Source: Actinomycetota bacterium
GTDB taxonomy: Bacteria > Actinomycetota > Acidimicrobiia > Spongiisociales > ZC4RG35
Reading direction: 5' to 3'
Assembly: GCA_027296205.1 (NCBI GenBank)
Contig: JAPUJM010000190.1
Location: 1 to 13,339 of the forward strand
Length of the DNA stretch: 13,339 bases
In this document: positions 1 through 8,196 of the stretch, piece after piece
How positions within the stretch are numbered: the first letter of the stretch is position 1
How the letters are laid out: each line of letters starts with the position of its first letter
Translations under genes and position numbers: made by a program
The notes under the pieces: generated by a model
The model's input: the letters and a program-made list of their open reading frames with translations, nothing else
Told to the model about the DNA's origin: nothing
The model's database searches: none

Positions 1-1055
1 ATGCCGAACATCTCCGATGTGAGCTGGAACATTCCGTCCAAGACCTGGGGGAGGGGGAAGTACTTGGCCACTTCGAAGTTGTCGACCCCGTAGTCGGTCT
101 TGCGCTGCTGGGTGTCGTAGTAGCCCCAGTCCCAGCCCTGAACCCTGGTTTCGCCGGTGTCGGCTTCGAGGAGCGCAGAGATGACGGCGACCTCCTGCTT
201 CCCCTTCACTGTCAGCGGATCGATGAGGTCGGCGTAGAACGCCTTCACGCGACCGGGATCCTTGGCCATCCGCTCCTCGAGACGATGGTGAGCCCATGTG
301 GGATGCCCGAACGCCTCGGCGATCTCCTGTCGGAGTTGGATGGCCTCGTCGAGGATCTTCCTGTTGTCCTCGACTGCGACGGTGTTGAACTTGAAACGCA
401 GCTCCTCGCGGAGATCACGGCGGGTGGCGTTCTCGGTAAAGGGGATCAAGTGCGGGTATGCGATGGTGACCTTGTATCTACCCGTTTCCTCATCTGTCTC
501 GAGAGCGTCGATGAAGCTGTCGGGGAGACCGTCGAGATCATCCCTGGTGCAGAGAATCCAGTCGTCCCATTCGTCGACGTTCTGCTGAAAGCGAACACCC
601 AACTCCACGAGTCGCTCTGTCTTCTCCTTGACTGCCGCCCGGGTGTCGGAATCGAGGTCGTGACCGGCTCGACGCAGATCGCGAAGTGAGAACTCGAGAA
701 AACGTCCCTTCTCACCTTGGAGGCTCTTGGCCTCATCGGTTTCGGCATATTCCGTCACGGCGCTGTTGAGGTCGTCTCGGAAGACCATGTCGACGCCGAA
801 CTTCGTCTGCATTTCCTCTGATGTCTTGGCCGCGGCCCTGACCTCCTTGTCCGAGTGGACGTAACCGGGAAAGGAGTACTTGGTGGTGGCATGGGCGAGG
901 ATGTCGGCAATGCGATCCAGCGGCTTCATCGTGTTCTCGAATGTCCGCTGGTCCTTGGGTGCGGCGAGCTCGTCGAGAACTGCTCGGGCATCGGCGATCG
1001 CCTGATCGGTCCCGGCTTCTATTTGGGCAGGAGTAAGAGTGAGGTAATGCGACAT
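1..1055 (-). CDS. M3-family metallopeptidase (oligopeptidase), N-terminal part; C-terminus beyond the left edge
   Basis: This is a cytosolic zinc endopeptidase of the thimet oligopeptidase/oligopeptidase A type (M3), which degrades short peptides. The first 351 residues are visible, read from ATG at 1055 down to the window edge with no stop. Family hallmarks are the helical N-terminal part, a segment near 169-183 (TRDDLDGLPDSF), YPHLIPF at 200-206, the helix around 230-262 ending in the conserved ERMA, and WDWGYY followed by YFPLPQVLDGMF at 308-343. The HExxH zinc site should lie roughly 100 or more residues further on, outside the window, so activity cannot be judged. The gene starts 33 nt after the amidohydrolase stop and is probably third in that operon. 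No good Shine-Dalgarno is visible. A TACCCT hexamer at 1067-1072 (minus strand), 11 nt before the ATG, could be an internal promoter. The family assignment is firm; the exact subfamily is not. Confidence 0.88.
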   Translation of the reverse strand, partial: MSHYLTLTPAQIEAGTDQAIADARAVLDELAAPKDQRTFENTMKPLDRIADILAHATTKYSFPGYVHSDKEVRAAAKTSEEMQTKFGVDMVFRDDLNSAVTEYAETDEAKSLQGEKGRFLEFSLRDLRRAGHDLDSDTRAAVKEKTERLVELGVRFQQNVDEWDDWILCTRDDLDGLPDSFIDALETDEETGRYKVTIAYPHLIPFTENATRRDLREELRFKFNTVAVEDNRKILDEAIQLRQEIAEAFGHPTWAHHRLEERMAKDPGRVKAFYADLIDPLTVKGKQEVAVISALLEADTGETRVQGWDWGYYDTQQRKTDYGVDNFEVAKYFPLPQVLDGMFQLTSEMFG

Positions 1056-1088
1056 GGAAGCCAGAAAGGGTAGTGGCGGCCGACCGAC

Positions 1089-2324
1089 TCAACGGTCGGG
1101 TGGGCTGAATAGAGCCTCGGCGGCTTCCCTGGAGAGAGCCTCTGATGTGTTGATGCCGTGTCTGTCGACGGCGGCGTCGATGCCGGTTGCCGGGTCGGGC
1201 AGTTCGACGGGTGAGTCGCTTCCGCCGACAAGAGTTACCCCCGCCTCTGCCAGCGAGCGGAACGGGTAGGCACGACTCATGCGATCGTCTCCGAGCCTTT
1301 TCACCAGCCATGTCTCCTCCGAGGCAAGGAACGCTGGTTGGATTGAGGCTGTGATGCCGAGGCTCGCCATTCGGTCGATGGCCGGCCTGGTGAGGATGGA
1401 GGCGTGCTCGACTCGGAGTCTTGTCGGGTCGGCGCCATCGCGAATCAAGTCGTCGAAGACATCGAGGACTGCGTCGTTGGCCCGGTCACCTATCGCATGG
1501 ATGGCGACCACACCTCCGAGATCGAGGGAAGTCTGTCCCATCTCGGCTGCACGCCGGCGGTCGAGTCGGTCGATGCCCCGGGTGTCGGCTCGGTCCGAGT
1601 ACGGCTCGTACATAGCCGCCGTATGCCCGCCGAGGCTGCCGTCGGAAAAATCCTTCCACCCAAGGAAGCGGATACGCCCTTCGGCTCGGTCAATCCGCTT
1701 TTTGGCTTTGGTCAGGTCCGCAGCTGTTTCGGCGATAACCAGGACGTCGATGTCGATCGGCAGGTTTGGCGCCAGGCGGGCCAGCGTCTCGACCTCGTTG
1801 CCGATACCGCACCACACCGGCTCGCCGGTTGAGATGATCCCGGTGACCGATCCAATGCCCATCTCGGTCAAGCCGGCCAGGGCGTCGATTATCTCGGAGT
1901 CGGACGGGGCCGGTACCTGCGGAGCAAGCGCTCGGGAAACGACACTGACGGCGGTTTCTCTGAGTATCCCATTGGGTTGTCCCGAACTGTCTCGGTCAAA
2001 GGCGCCGCGGTGGGGATCGGCGGTGCCCGCGTCGATGCCGGCCACCGCCAGGGCTGCGCTGTTGGCGACAGCGATATGGCCGCAATACCGGTAGAGAAGC
2101 ACGGGACGATCGGCCACGACGTCGTCGATATCGGTGGCAGTCGGAAGTCTCAGCTCCGTCACGGTCTCGTCGTTCAGCCGCTGCCCGATAATCGGACCTT
2201 CGACTTGTTCCGCATGGTTCTCAACCCTGGCCAGCACTTCGCTGAGATCGCCGGCACTCATCAGCTCGAGGCCTCTGACCAATGAGGCATACCCGAATGG
2301 GTGGAAGTGGTGGTCGTGATACAT
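1089..2324 (-). CDS. Amidohydrolase-family protein (Amidohydro_3/YtcJ-like), TIM barrel only
   Basis: This is a metal-dependent hydrolase of the amidohydrolase superfamily, 411 residues, substrate unknown. All expected metal and catalytic positions are visible: HxH at H6/H8 (in DHHFH, equivalent to the family's DAHVH), the likely carboxylated lysine K224 in GWKDFSDGSLGG, H276 in AIHAIGDRAND, H307 in RVEHAS, and D370 in GGSDSPVE. Relatives normally carry 50-70 extra residues on each side that form a beta-sandwich. Here the protein begins at the first barrel strand and stops just after the SEALSREAAEALF helix. The start is fixed by a TGATG overlap: the ATG shares one base with the stop codon of the upstream phosphatase gene, which suggests translational coupling. 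An 84-codon... longer upstream extension in the same frame only overlaps the phosphatase gene and looks unlike any family. The M3 peptidase gene follows after 33 nt. Confidence 0.85.
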   Translation of the reverse strand: MYHDHHFHPFGYASLVRGLELMSAGDLSEVLARVENHAEQVEGPIIGQRLNDETVTELRLPTATDIDDVVADRPVLLYRYCGHIAVANSAALAVAGIDAGTADPHRGAFDRDSSGQPNGILRETAVSVVSRALAPQVPAPSDSEIIDALAGLTEMGIGSVTGIISTGEPVWCGIGNEVETLARLAPNLPIDIDVLVIAETAADLTKAKKRIDRAEGRIRFLGWKDFSDGSLGGHTAAMYEPYSDRADTRGIDRLDRRRAAEMGQTSLDLGGVVAIHAIGDRANDAVLDVFDDLIRDGADPTRLRVEHASILTRPAIDRMASLGITASIQPAFLASEETWLVKRLGDDRMSRAYPFRSLAEAGVTLVGGSDSPVELPDPATGIDAAVDRHGINTSEALSREAAEALFSPPDR

Positions 2325-3130
2325 CAAAGAAGATGCTCGGGTATGTGGTGGGCGACGACACTGCGAAGCTCTTCGTGTACCTTGCCGTTGCTGGCCACAA
2401 AGACAGAGCTCTCGAGAAGGTTGGTCTTGCCGACGTGATCGGTGAACTGCCCGCCGGCCTCGGTCACCAGCAGGCTTCCGGCGGCGAGGTCCCACGGCTT
2501 GACTCCATATCTGCCGCCGTGTTCCCAGTAGGCGTCGAAGCGACCGCTAGCTACCCAGGCGAGATCCAGCGCAGCAGCGCCGAGCCGTCTAGTGCCTCGA
2601 CTGAGAAGCATCACCTCCTCGACGACCTTCAGATAGGCGCGTGCGTGCTCGCGCCGGTCGTAGGGGAATCCGGTGACGATCAGCGAGTTACCTAGTTGTG
2701 CGGTCTCGGACACGTGAATCGGTGCTCCATTCATCGAGGCCCCTTCGCCTGCAACCGCCACGTACTCGTCGTTCCGGGCGACATCGATGATGACACCCAC
2801 CAGCGGCCTCCCGTTGTCCCAGAGGGCAATCGAGACCGCAACGTGGGGGATGCGATGGATGTAGTTGACCGTGCCGTCGAGCGGATCGACGATCCAGACA
2901 CGCTTCGAGCGCCAGTCCTCACCCCCTTCCTCCTCACCGAGTATCGAATCCTCGGGAAAGTGGGCGGCGATAATCGAGCGGATGGCGGCCTCAGCGTCGA
3001 GATCGACCTGGGTGACCGGATCGACCACCCCTTTGAGCTCGGTGTCGAGCGGCTCAAAGAAACCGGCCTGGACGATGTCGGCACCGGAGCGTGCGGCCCT
3101 CACCGCAACCCATACATCACCTTCCCACAT
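2324..3130 (-). CDS. Inositol monophosphatase-family phosphatase
   Basis: This is a Mg2+-dependent sugar or inositol phosphatase of the IMPase (SuhB-like) family, 268 residues and of normal length. Metal and catalytic motifs are visible in order: GEE at E66/E67, DPLDGTVN at D82-N89, and WD at W213/D214 in KPWDLAAGSLLVTEAGG. The substrate could be myo-inositol-1-phosphate, histidinol phosphate or another sugar phosphate; the sequence alone does not decide. I chose ATG 3130 (MWEGDVW) because it matches the family N-terminus and has a TAGAGT hexamer exactly 7 nt upstream with no Shine-Dalgarno, as expected for a leaderless mRNA. The reading frame stays open for about 63 more codons upstream, but that stretch runs through the promoter and into lnt. 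This is the first gene of the minus-strand operon with the amidohydrolase and M3 peptidase, and it diverges from lnt. Confidence 0.9.
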   Translation of the reverse strand: MWEGDVWVAVRAARSGADIVQAGFFEPLDTELKGVVDPVTQVDLDAEAAIRSIIAAHFPEDSILGEEEGGEDWRSKRVWIVDPLDGTVNYIHRIPHVAVSIALWDNGRPLVGVIIDVARNDEYVAVAGEGASMNGAPIHVSETAQLGNSLIVTGFPYDRREHARAYLKVVEEVMLLSRGTRRLGAAALDLAWVASGRFDAYWEHGGRYGVKPWDLAAGSLLVTEAGGQFTDHVGKTNLLESSVFVASNGKVHEELRSVVAHHIPEHLL

Positions 3131-3137
3131 TGATAGG

Positions 3138-3143
3138 ACTCTA
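3138..3143 (-). promoter_or_regulatory. Putative -10 hexamer (TAGAGT) of the phosphatase operon
   Basis: TAGAGT fits TANNNT and ends exactly 7 nt before the ATG at 3130, so transcription would start on the start codon. No -35 box is recognisable. No Shine-Dalgarno exists between it and the ATG. Confidence 0.5.
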
Positions 3144-3169
3144 CGGAGCTGGCTTCTCCACGGGGTAGC

Positions 3170-3188
3170 GATCAAATACGACGCGTCA
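3170..3188 (+). repeat. Copy 1 of a dispersed 19-nt intergenic element
   Basis: The sequence GATCAAATACGACGCGTCA matches the element at 11492-11510 at 18 of 19 positions; only the eighth base differs (T here, G there). It contains the 8-bp near-palindromic core around ACGCGT. It sits near the middle of the divergent promoter region, about 37-55 nt upstream of the lnt start and 40-58 nt upstream of the phosphatase start, close to where an upstream regulator would bind. A CTTCT pentamer lies 17 nt upstream of the element in both copies, and CAnGAACG lies a short distance downstream in both. The function is unknown. Confidence 0.55.
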
Positions 3189-3211
3189 TGCACCAAGAAC
3201 GGAAATTTACC

Positions 3212-3217
3212 TACCCT
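3212..3217 (+). promoter_or_regulatory. Putative -10 hexamer (TACCCT) of lnt-acs
   Basis: TACCCT fits TANNNT and is separated by exactly 7 nt from the GTG at 3225, which implies a leaderless lnt transcript. The -35 region is weak (TGCACC at 3189-3194, 17-nt spacer). It mirrors the geometry of the divergent phosphatase promoter. Confidence 0.5.
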
Positions 3218-3224
3218 CCCCGCC

Positions 3225-4715
3225 GTGAAAGCGGTTGGTCTTGGCATAGCGGGTGCAGTGGTTTCGGTGCTGGCGTTCCCACCATTCGGCCCCGGGTGGC
3301 TGATCGTGATCGGGATCACCTTGTTCCTCCTCGGGTTGCGCCTCGCCTCGAGTCATCTACATGGCCTGCTTGTCGGCACGGTCTATGGCCTTGCGTTCTT
3401 CGTCGGGCTCATCTGGTGGATCTCAGAGCTCGGCCTGGTGGCGTTGGTGCCACTGGTTCTGCTTCAAGCCGCTTTTCCGGCGGCCTACGCCTGGTGGTTG
3501 TCCCATTACAACGACCGTCCCCCCGGGGTGTGGCTGGTTTTGGCGGTGGGCGGATGGGCCGTCATGGAACTGATCCGCTACAGCGTCCCCTTCGGTGGGT
3601 TCGAGTGGGGTGGGGCAGGGAACGCATTGTCGGATCAGGCGTGGGCGCGTGGCGGCGCCTCCCTGATTGGAGCCAGTGGCTGGACCGTCATCGTCGTGGC
3701 AGTCGCTGTCTCCTTGGTGCTGTTGATCCAAGGCGAGCGGAGGCGGTGGCTGTGGGTCGCTCCATTCCTTGGTGTCTTGGTGGTGCTGGGTGCGTTGCCG
3801 GGCGGTCTGTCTTCGGTCGAGGGCGCCGCCGGAGAGCGGGTTGTGATCATCCAGGGCTCTACACCATGTCCGTTCCAGCATTGCCCCCCCGACGAGCGTC
3901 TGCGCACCTACCAACAGCATCTCGCTCTCACCATGATGATTCTCCCAGGTGAAGCCGACCTCGTCGTGTGGTCGGAGGGGTCGACGGGCGGGGCCAACGC
4001 CGACCCGGTTCAGAATCCGGAGATAGGCCAGGCAATAGGTGAGCAAGCGCGTCGCATCGGAGCCTGGATGCTGGTTGGGAGTGACCGGCGGCTCAGCGAC
4101 ACCGAGTGGATCAACGCCAACGTCGTTTTCAGCCCCGATGGCGAGATCGTCGGTGAGTACCGCAAGCAACACCCCGTTCCCTTTGGCGAGTACATCCCCT
4201 TTCGACCTCTGTTCGATTGGATCCCCGCGCTGGCTCAGGTCCCTCGAGACATGATTCCCGGTGAAGGAGCCGTGGTTTTCGACCTGGGGACGTTCGAACT
4301 CGGATCTGTGGTTTCGTTCGAAGGGTCGTTTTCGCGTTATGCCCGCCAGCACGTGAGGGCTGGCGCAGAAGTGATTGTCGTTGCGACCAACGAGGGCTCC
4401 TACGGCATAACGCCGGCCTCGGAACAGCTCATTGGCATGACCCGGATGAGAGCCGCCGAGCTGAGGGTCCCTGTGGTCCATTCGGCGGTGACAGGGAAGT
4501 CGACGGTGATCGACGCCAGCGGGATGATCGTCAGCGATGTATCGGGATTGGGGACCCAACAGATCATCACGGGAATAATCAACCCGACAGGTGGATCGCT
4601 CTACGCCATTGTTGGCGACGTTTTCTTCTACATCGCCGCCTTCGCCGGTGTTCTCATGTGGTGGCGTGCCCGGTCACTGGTAAGTTCGGGCCACCGTTCT
4701 CTCGAGGAGGAGTAG
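3225..4715 (+). CDS. lnt: Apolipoprotein N-acyltransferase (Lnt), with Ser at the catalytic Cys position
   Basis: This integral membrane enzyme would transfer an acyl chain to the N-terminal cysteine of lipoproteins; it is 496 residues long. Hydrophobic helices fill residues 4-195, a carbon-nitrogen hydrolase domain covers about 204-455, and a last helix lies at 460-480. Catalytic-site equivalents of E. coli E267, K335 and E343 are visible as E251 (VVWSEGSTGG), K314 (EYRKQHPVPFGEYIPF) and E322. The position of the nucleophile C387 (CYE) reads SFE, so it is Ser364. No other cysteine exists after C220, which with C215 forms a C-x4-C pair in the extracytoplasmic domain. I chose GTG 3225 because of the TACCCT hexamer 7 nt upstream and because the hydrophobic N-terminus begins there. 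The frame is open 120 codons further upstream, but that part is antisense to the phosphatase gene. The stop lies 3 nt before acs. Family identity is certain; activity is uncertain. Confidence 0.88.
   Translation: MKAVGLGIAGAVVSVLAFPPFGPGWLIVIGITLFLLGLRLASSHLHGLLVGTVYGLAFFVGLIWWISELGLVALVPLVLLQAAFPAAYAWWLSHYNDRPPGVWLVLAVGGWAVMELIRYSVPFGGFEWGGAGNALSDQAWARGGASLIGASGWTVIVVAVAVSLVLLIQGERRRWLWVAPFLGVLVVLGALPGGLSSVEGAAGERVVIIQGSTPCPFQHCPPDERLRTYQQHLALTMMILPGEADLVVWSEGSTGGANADPVQNPEIGQAIGEQARRIGAWMLVGSDRRLSDTEWINANVVFSPDGEIVGEYRKQHPVPFGEYIPFRPLFDWIPALAQVPRDMIPGEGAVVFDLGTFELGSVVSFEGSFSRYARQHVRAGAEVIVVATNEGSYGITPASEQLIGMTRMRAAELRVPVVHSAVTGKSTVIDASGMIVSDVSGLGTQQIITGIINPTGGSLYAIVGDVFFYIAAFAGVLMWWRARSLVSSGHRSLEEE
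4704..4712 (+). promoter_or_regulatory. Shine-Dalgarno of acs inside the lnt 3' end
   Basis: GAGGAGGAG encodes the last glutamates of Lnt and holds AGGAGG at 4705-4710, 8 nt before the acs ATG. With only 3 nt between the lnt stop and the acs start, acs is probably translated by coupled or reinitiating ribosomes on the lnt transcript. Confidence 0.8.
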
Positions 4716-4718
4716 ATC

Positions 4719-6668
<1,950 letters not shown>

Positions 6669-6677
6669 AACCCCGAA

Positions 6678-6719
6678 CCTAAGGTTGTACGGCCCGTATC
6701 CGGGCCGTACAACCTCAGG
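6678..6719 (+). terminator. Perfect 15-bp hairpin after acs (factor-independent terminator-like, no U-tract)
   Basis: The arms at 6682-6696 and 6701-6715 are exact reverse complements around the loop TATC. After one A-C mismatch, CCT at 6678-6680 pairs with AGG at 6717-6719. The hairpin begins about 10 nt after the acs stop and precedes the trpB promoter. No T-run follows, as is common for actinobacterial terminators. It would insulate trpB from acs transcription. Confidence 0.75.
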
Positions 6720-6734
6720 CTGGCAGCACAAGCG

Positions 6735-6764
6735 AAGACAAGCCGGGTTCTATGCGCGTAGGGT
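6735..6764 (+). promoter_or_regulatory. Putative promoter of trpB (AAGACA / 18 nt / TAGGGT)
   Basis: TAGGGT at 6759-6764 lies 6 nt before the trpB ATG. AAGACA at 6735-6740 matches four of six bases of the -35 consensus with an 18-nt spacer. No Shine-Dalgarno is present, so the transcript is probably leaderless. Confidence 0.5.
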
Positions 6765-6770
6765 TCCCTG

Positions 6771-8129
6771 ATGGCCACAACAATCGTTCTTCCGGATGCC
6801 GTGCTTCAAACTCTCTGGTACAACATCGTCCCCGACCTGCCCTCGCCGCCGCCGCCGGTCCTCCACCCGGGAACCCATGAGCCGGTTGGTCCCGACGATC
6901 TGGCCCCGCTGTTCCCGATGGATCTCATCTTGCAGCTGGTCTCGGAGGACAGCTATATCGAGATCCCGGAGGAGGTCCTTGAGGTTTATCGGCTCTGGCG
7001 GCCGTCTCCGCTCTATCGGGCTCACGGACTAGAGGCGATGATCGGCGGGCCTGCCCGCATCTACTACAAGTACGAGGGGGTCAGCCCTGTCGGATCACAC
7101 AAGCCAAACACCGCGGTCCCCCAGGCCTATTACAACGCCAAGGCAGGGGTGAAGAAGCTGTCGACCGAGACCGGGGCCGGTCAGTGGGGTTCCGCCCTTG
7201 CCTTCGCCTGTTCCCTTTTCGGCCTCGACTGCGAGGTCTACATGGTCCGTGCCTCCTACGATCAGAAGCCGTCCCGGAAGGCGATGATCGAGACGTTCGG
7301 GGCCACCATCCACCCGTCACCGTCGACCAACACTCAATATGGCCGCTCGGTTCTCGAAGAGGACCCGGAAACCCCGGGCAGTCTTGGCATAGCCATCTCC
7401 GAGGCGGTCGAGGTCGCCGCGACCAACGAGGACGTCAAATACTCGTTGGGGTCGGTTCTCGACTTCGTGTTGATGCATCAGACGATTATTGGCGAGGAGG
7501 CCCTCAAGCAACTCGCCATGGTCGATGAGACCCCCGATGTGATCATCGGCTGCGCCGGCGGTGGGTCGAACTTCTCGGGTCTCGTCTTCCCGTTCGTGAG
7601 GGAGAAGCTGGCCGGGAGGATGGACCCTGTCATTCGCGCCGTCGAACCAGCAGCTGCACCCTCGCTGACGCGGGGTAGCTACCAGTTCGATTTTGGTGAC
7701 ACCGGTCAGATGACGCCACTGGTCAAGATGCACACCCTCGGGCACCCATTCATCCCCGATCCCATCCATGCGGGTGGACTTCGCTATCACGGGATGGCGC
7801 CGCTGGTCTCCCATCTCCATGAGCTTGGGATTATCGAGTCCGAGGCCCTACATCAGACGGAGACTTTCGCCAGCGCGGTGAAGTTCGCCAGGGCCGAGGG
7901 AATCATCCCCGGTCCCGAGCCAACCCACGCCGTGGCGTCGGCGATGACAGAAGCCGAGAAGGCCAAGGAGTCGGGCGAGGAGAAGGTGATCCTTTTCAAC
8001 CTCAGTGGCCACGGCCACTTCGACATGGCCGCCTATCAGGCGTTCTTCAATGGCGAGCTCGTCGACTATGAGCTTCCGGAAGAGCGCATCACCGAGGCGA
8101 TGGCCAAAGTCCCGGTGGTTGCCGAGTGA
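6771..8129 (+). CDS. trpB: TrpB-like pyridoxal-phosphate enzyme (TrpB2-type tryptophan synthase beta chain)
   Basis: This cytosolic fold-type II PLP enzyme is expected to make L-tryptophan from indole and serine. At 452 residues it is longer than the canonical TrpB1 (about 400) and matches the TrpB2 class in its N-terminal extension (LWYNIVPDLPSPPPP) and in inserts such as SDS-like YFNGELVDYELPEE near the C-terminus. The PLP lysine is K111 in GSHKPNTA, the catalytic glutamate is E133 in ETGAGQWG, and the phosphate-binding loop is AGGGSN at 262-267. No trpA or other tryptophan gene adjoins it, which fits TrpB2 proteins, often stand-alone indole-salvage enzymes. The start follows a TAGGGT hexamer by 6 nt. 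It is monocistronic, with hairpins on both sides. Confidence 0.92.
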   Translation: MATTIVLPDAVLQTLWYNIVPDLPSPPPPVLHPGTHEPVGPDDLAPLFPMDLILQLVSEDSYIEIPEEVLEVYRLWRPSPLYRAHGLEAMIGGPARIYYKYEGVSPVGSHKPNTAVPQAYYNAKAGVKKLSTETGAGQWGSALAFACSLFGLDCEVYMVRASYDQKPSRKAMIETFGATIHPSPSTNTQYGRSVLEEDPETPGSLGIAISEAVEVAATNEDVKYSLGSVLDFVLMHQTIIGEEALKQLAMVDETPDVIIGCAGGGSNFSGLVFPFVREKLAGRMDPVIRAVEPAAAPSLTRGSYQFDFGDTGQMTPLVKMHTLGHPFIPDPIHAGGLRYHGMAPLVSHLHELGIIESEALHQTETFASAVKFARAEGIIPGPEPTHAVASAMTEAEKAKESGEEKVILFNLSGHGHFDMAAYQAFFNGELVDYELPEERITEAMAKVPVVAE

Positions 8130-8142
8130 TCTCCTATCTCGT

Positions 8143-8196
8143 TTTGTGAGGATTCGCGCGGCCATAACCCGCGTAGATCTTCACAAAGAGGGTTTT
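8143..8196 (+). terminator. Hairpin between convergent trpB and lipoprotein genes
   Basis: TTTGTGAGGAT (8143-8153) pairs with ATCTTCACAAA (8177-8187) with one G-U pair. An inner stem CGCGG (8157-8161) / CCGCG (8169-8173) lies inside a symmetric 3x3 internal loop. TTTT at 8193-8196 follows on the plus strand. It most likely ends trpB transcription and may work in both directions. Confidence 0.55.

Noticed and set aside
285..1311. Several open frames on both strands across the M3 peptidase region
   Set aside because: They are out-of-frame shadows of the peptidase and of the amidohydrolase 3' end; only the frame starting at 1055 has family similarity.
2325..2495. 57-codon N-terminal extension of the amidohydrolase
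   Set aside because: It lies wholly inside the phosphatase gene, is Arg-rich and does not resemble the missing beta-sandwich; the TGATG overlap fixes the start.
2865..3224. 120-codon N-terminal extension of lnt
   Set aside because: It is antisense to the phosphatase gene and Ser/Arg-rich; the hydrophobic Lnt N-terminus and the -10 hexamer both point to GTG 3225.
3131..3319. 63-codon N-terminal extension of the phosphatase
   Set aside because: It would cross the predicted promoter and overlap lnt; the family N-terminus fits ATG 3130.
3423..4559. 378-codon open frame on the minus strand opposite lnt
   Set aside because: It is a shadow of lnt: low-complexity charged protein with no motif, on the strand opposite a recognised gene.
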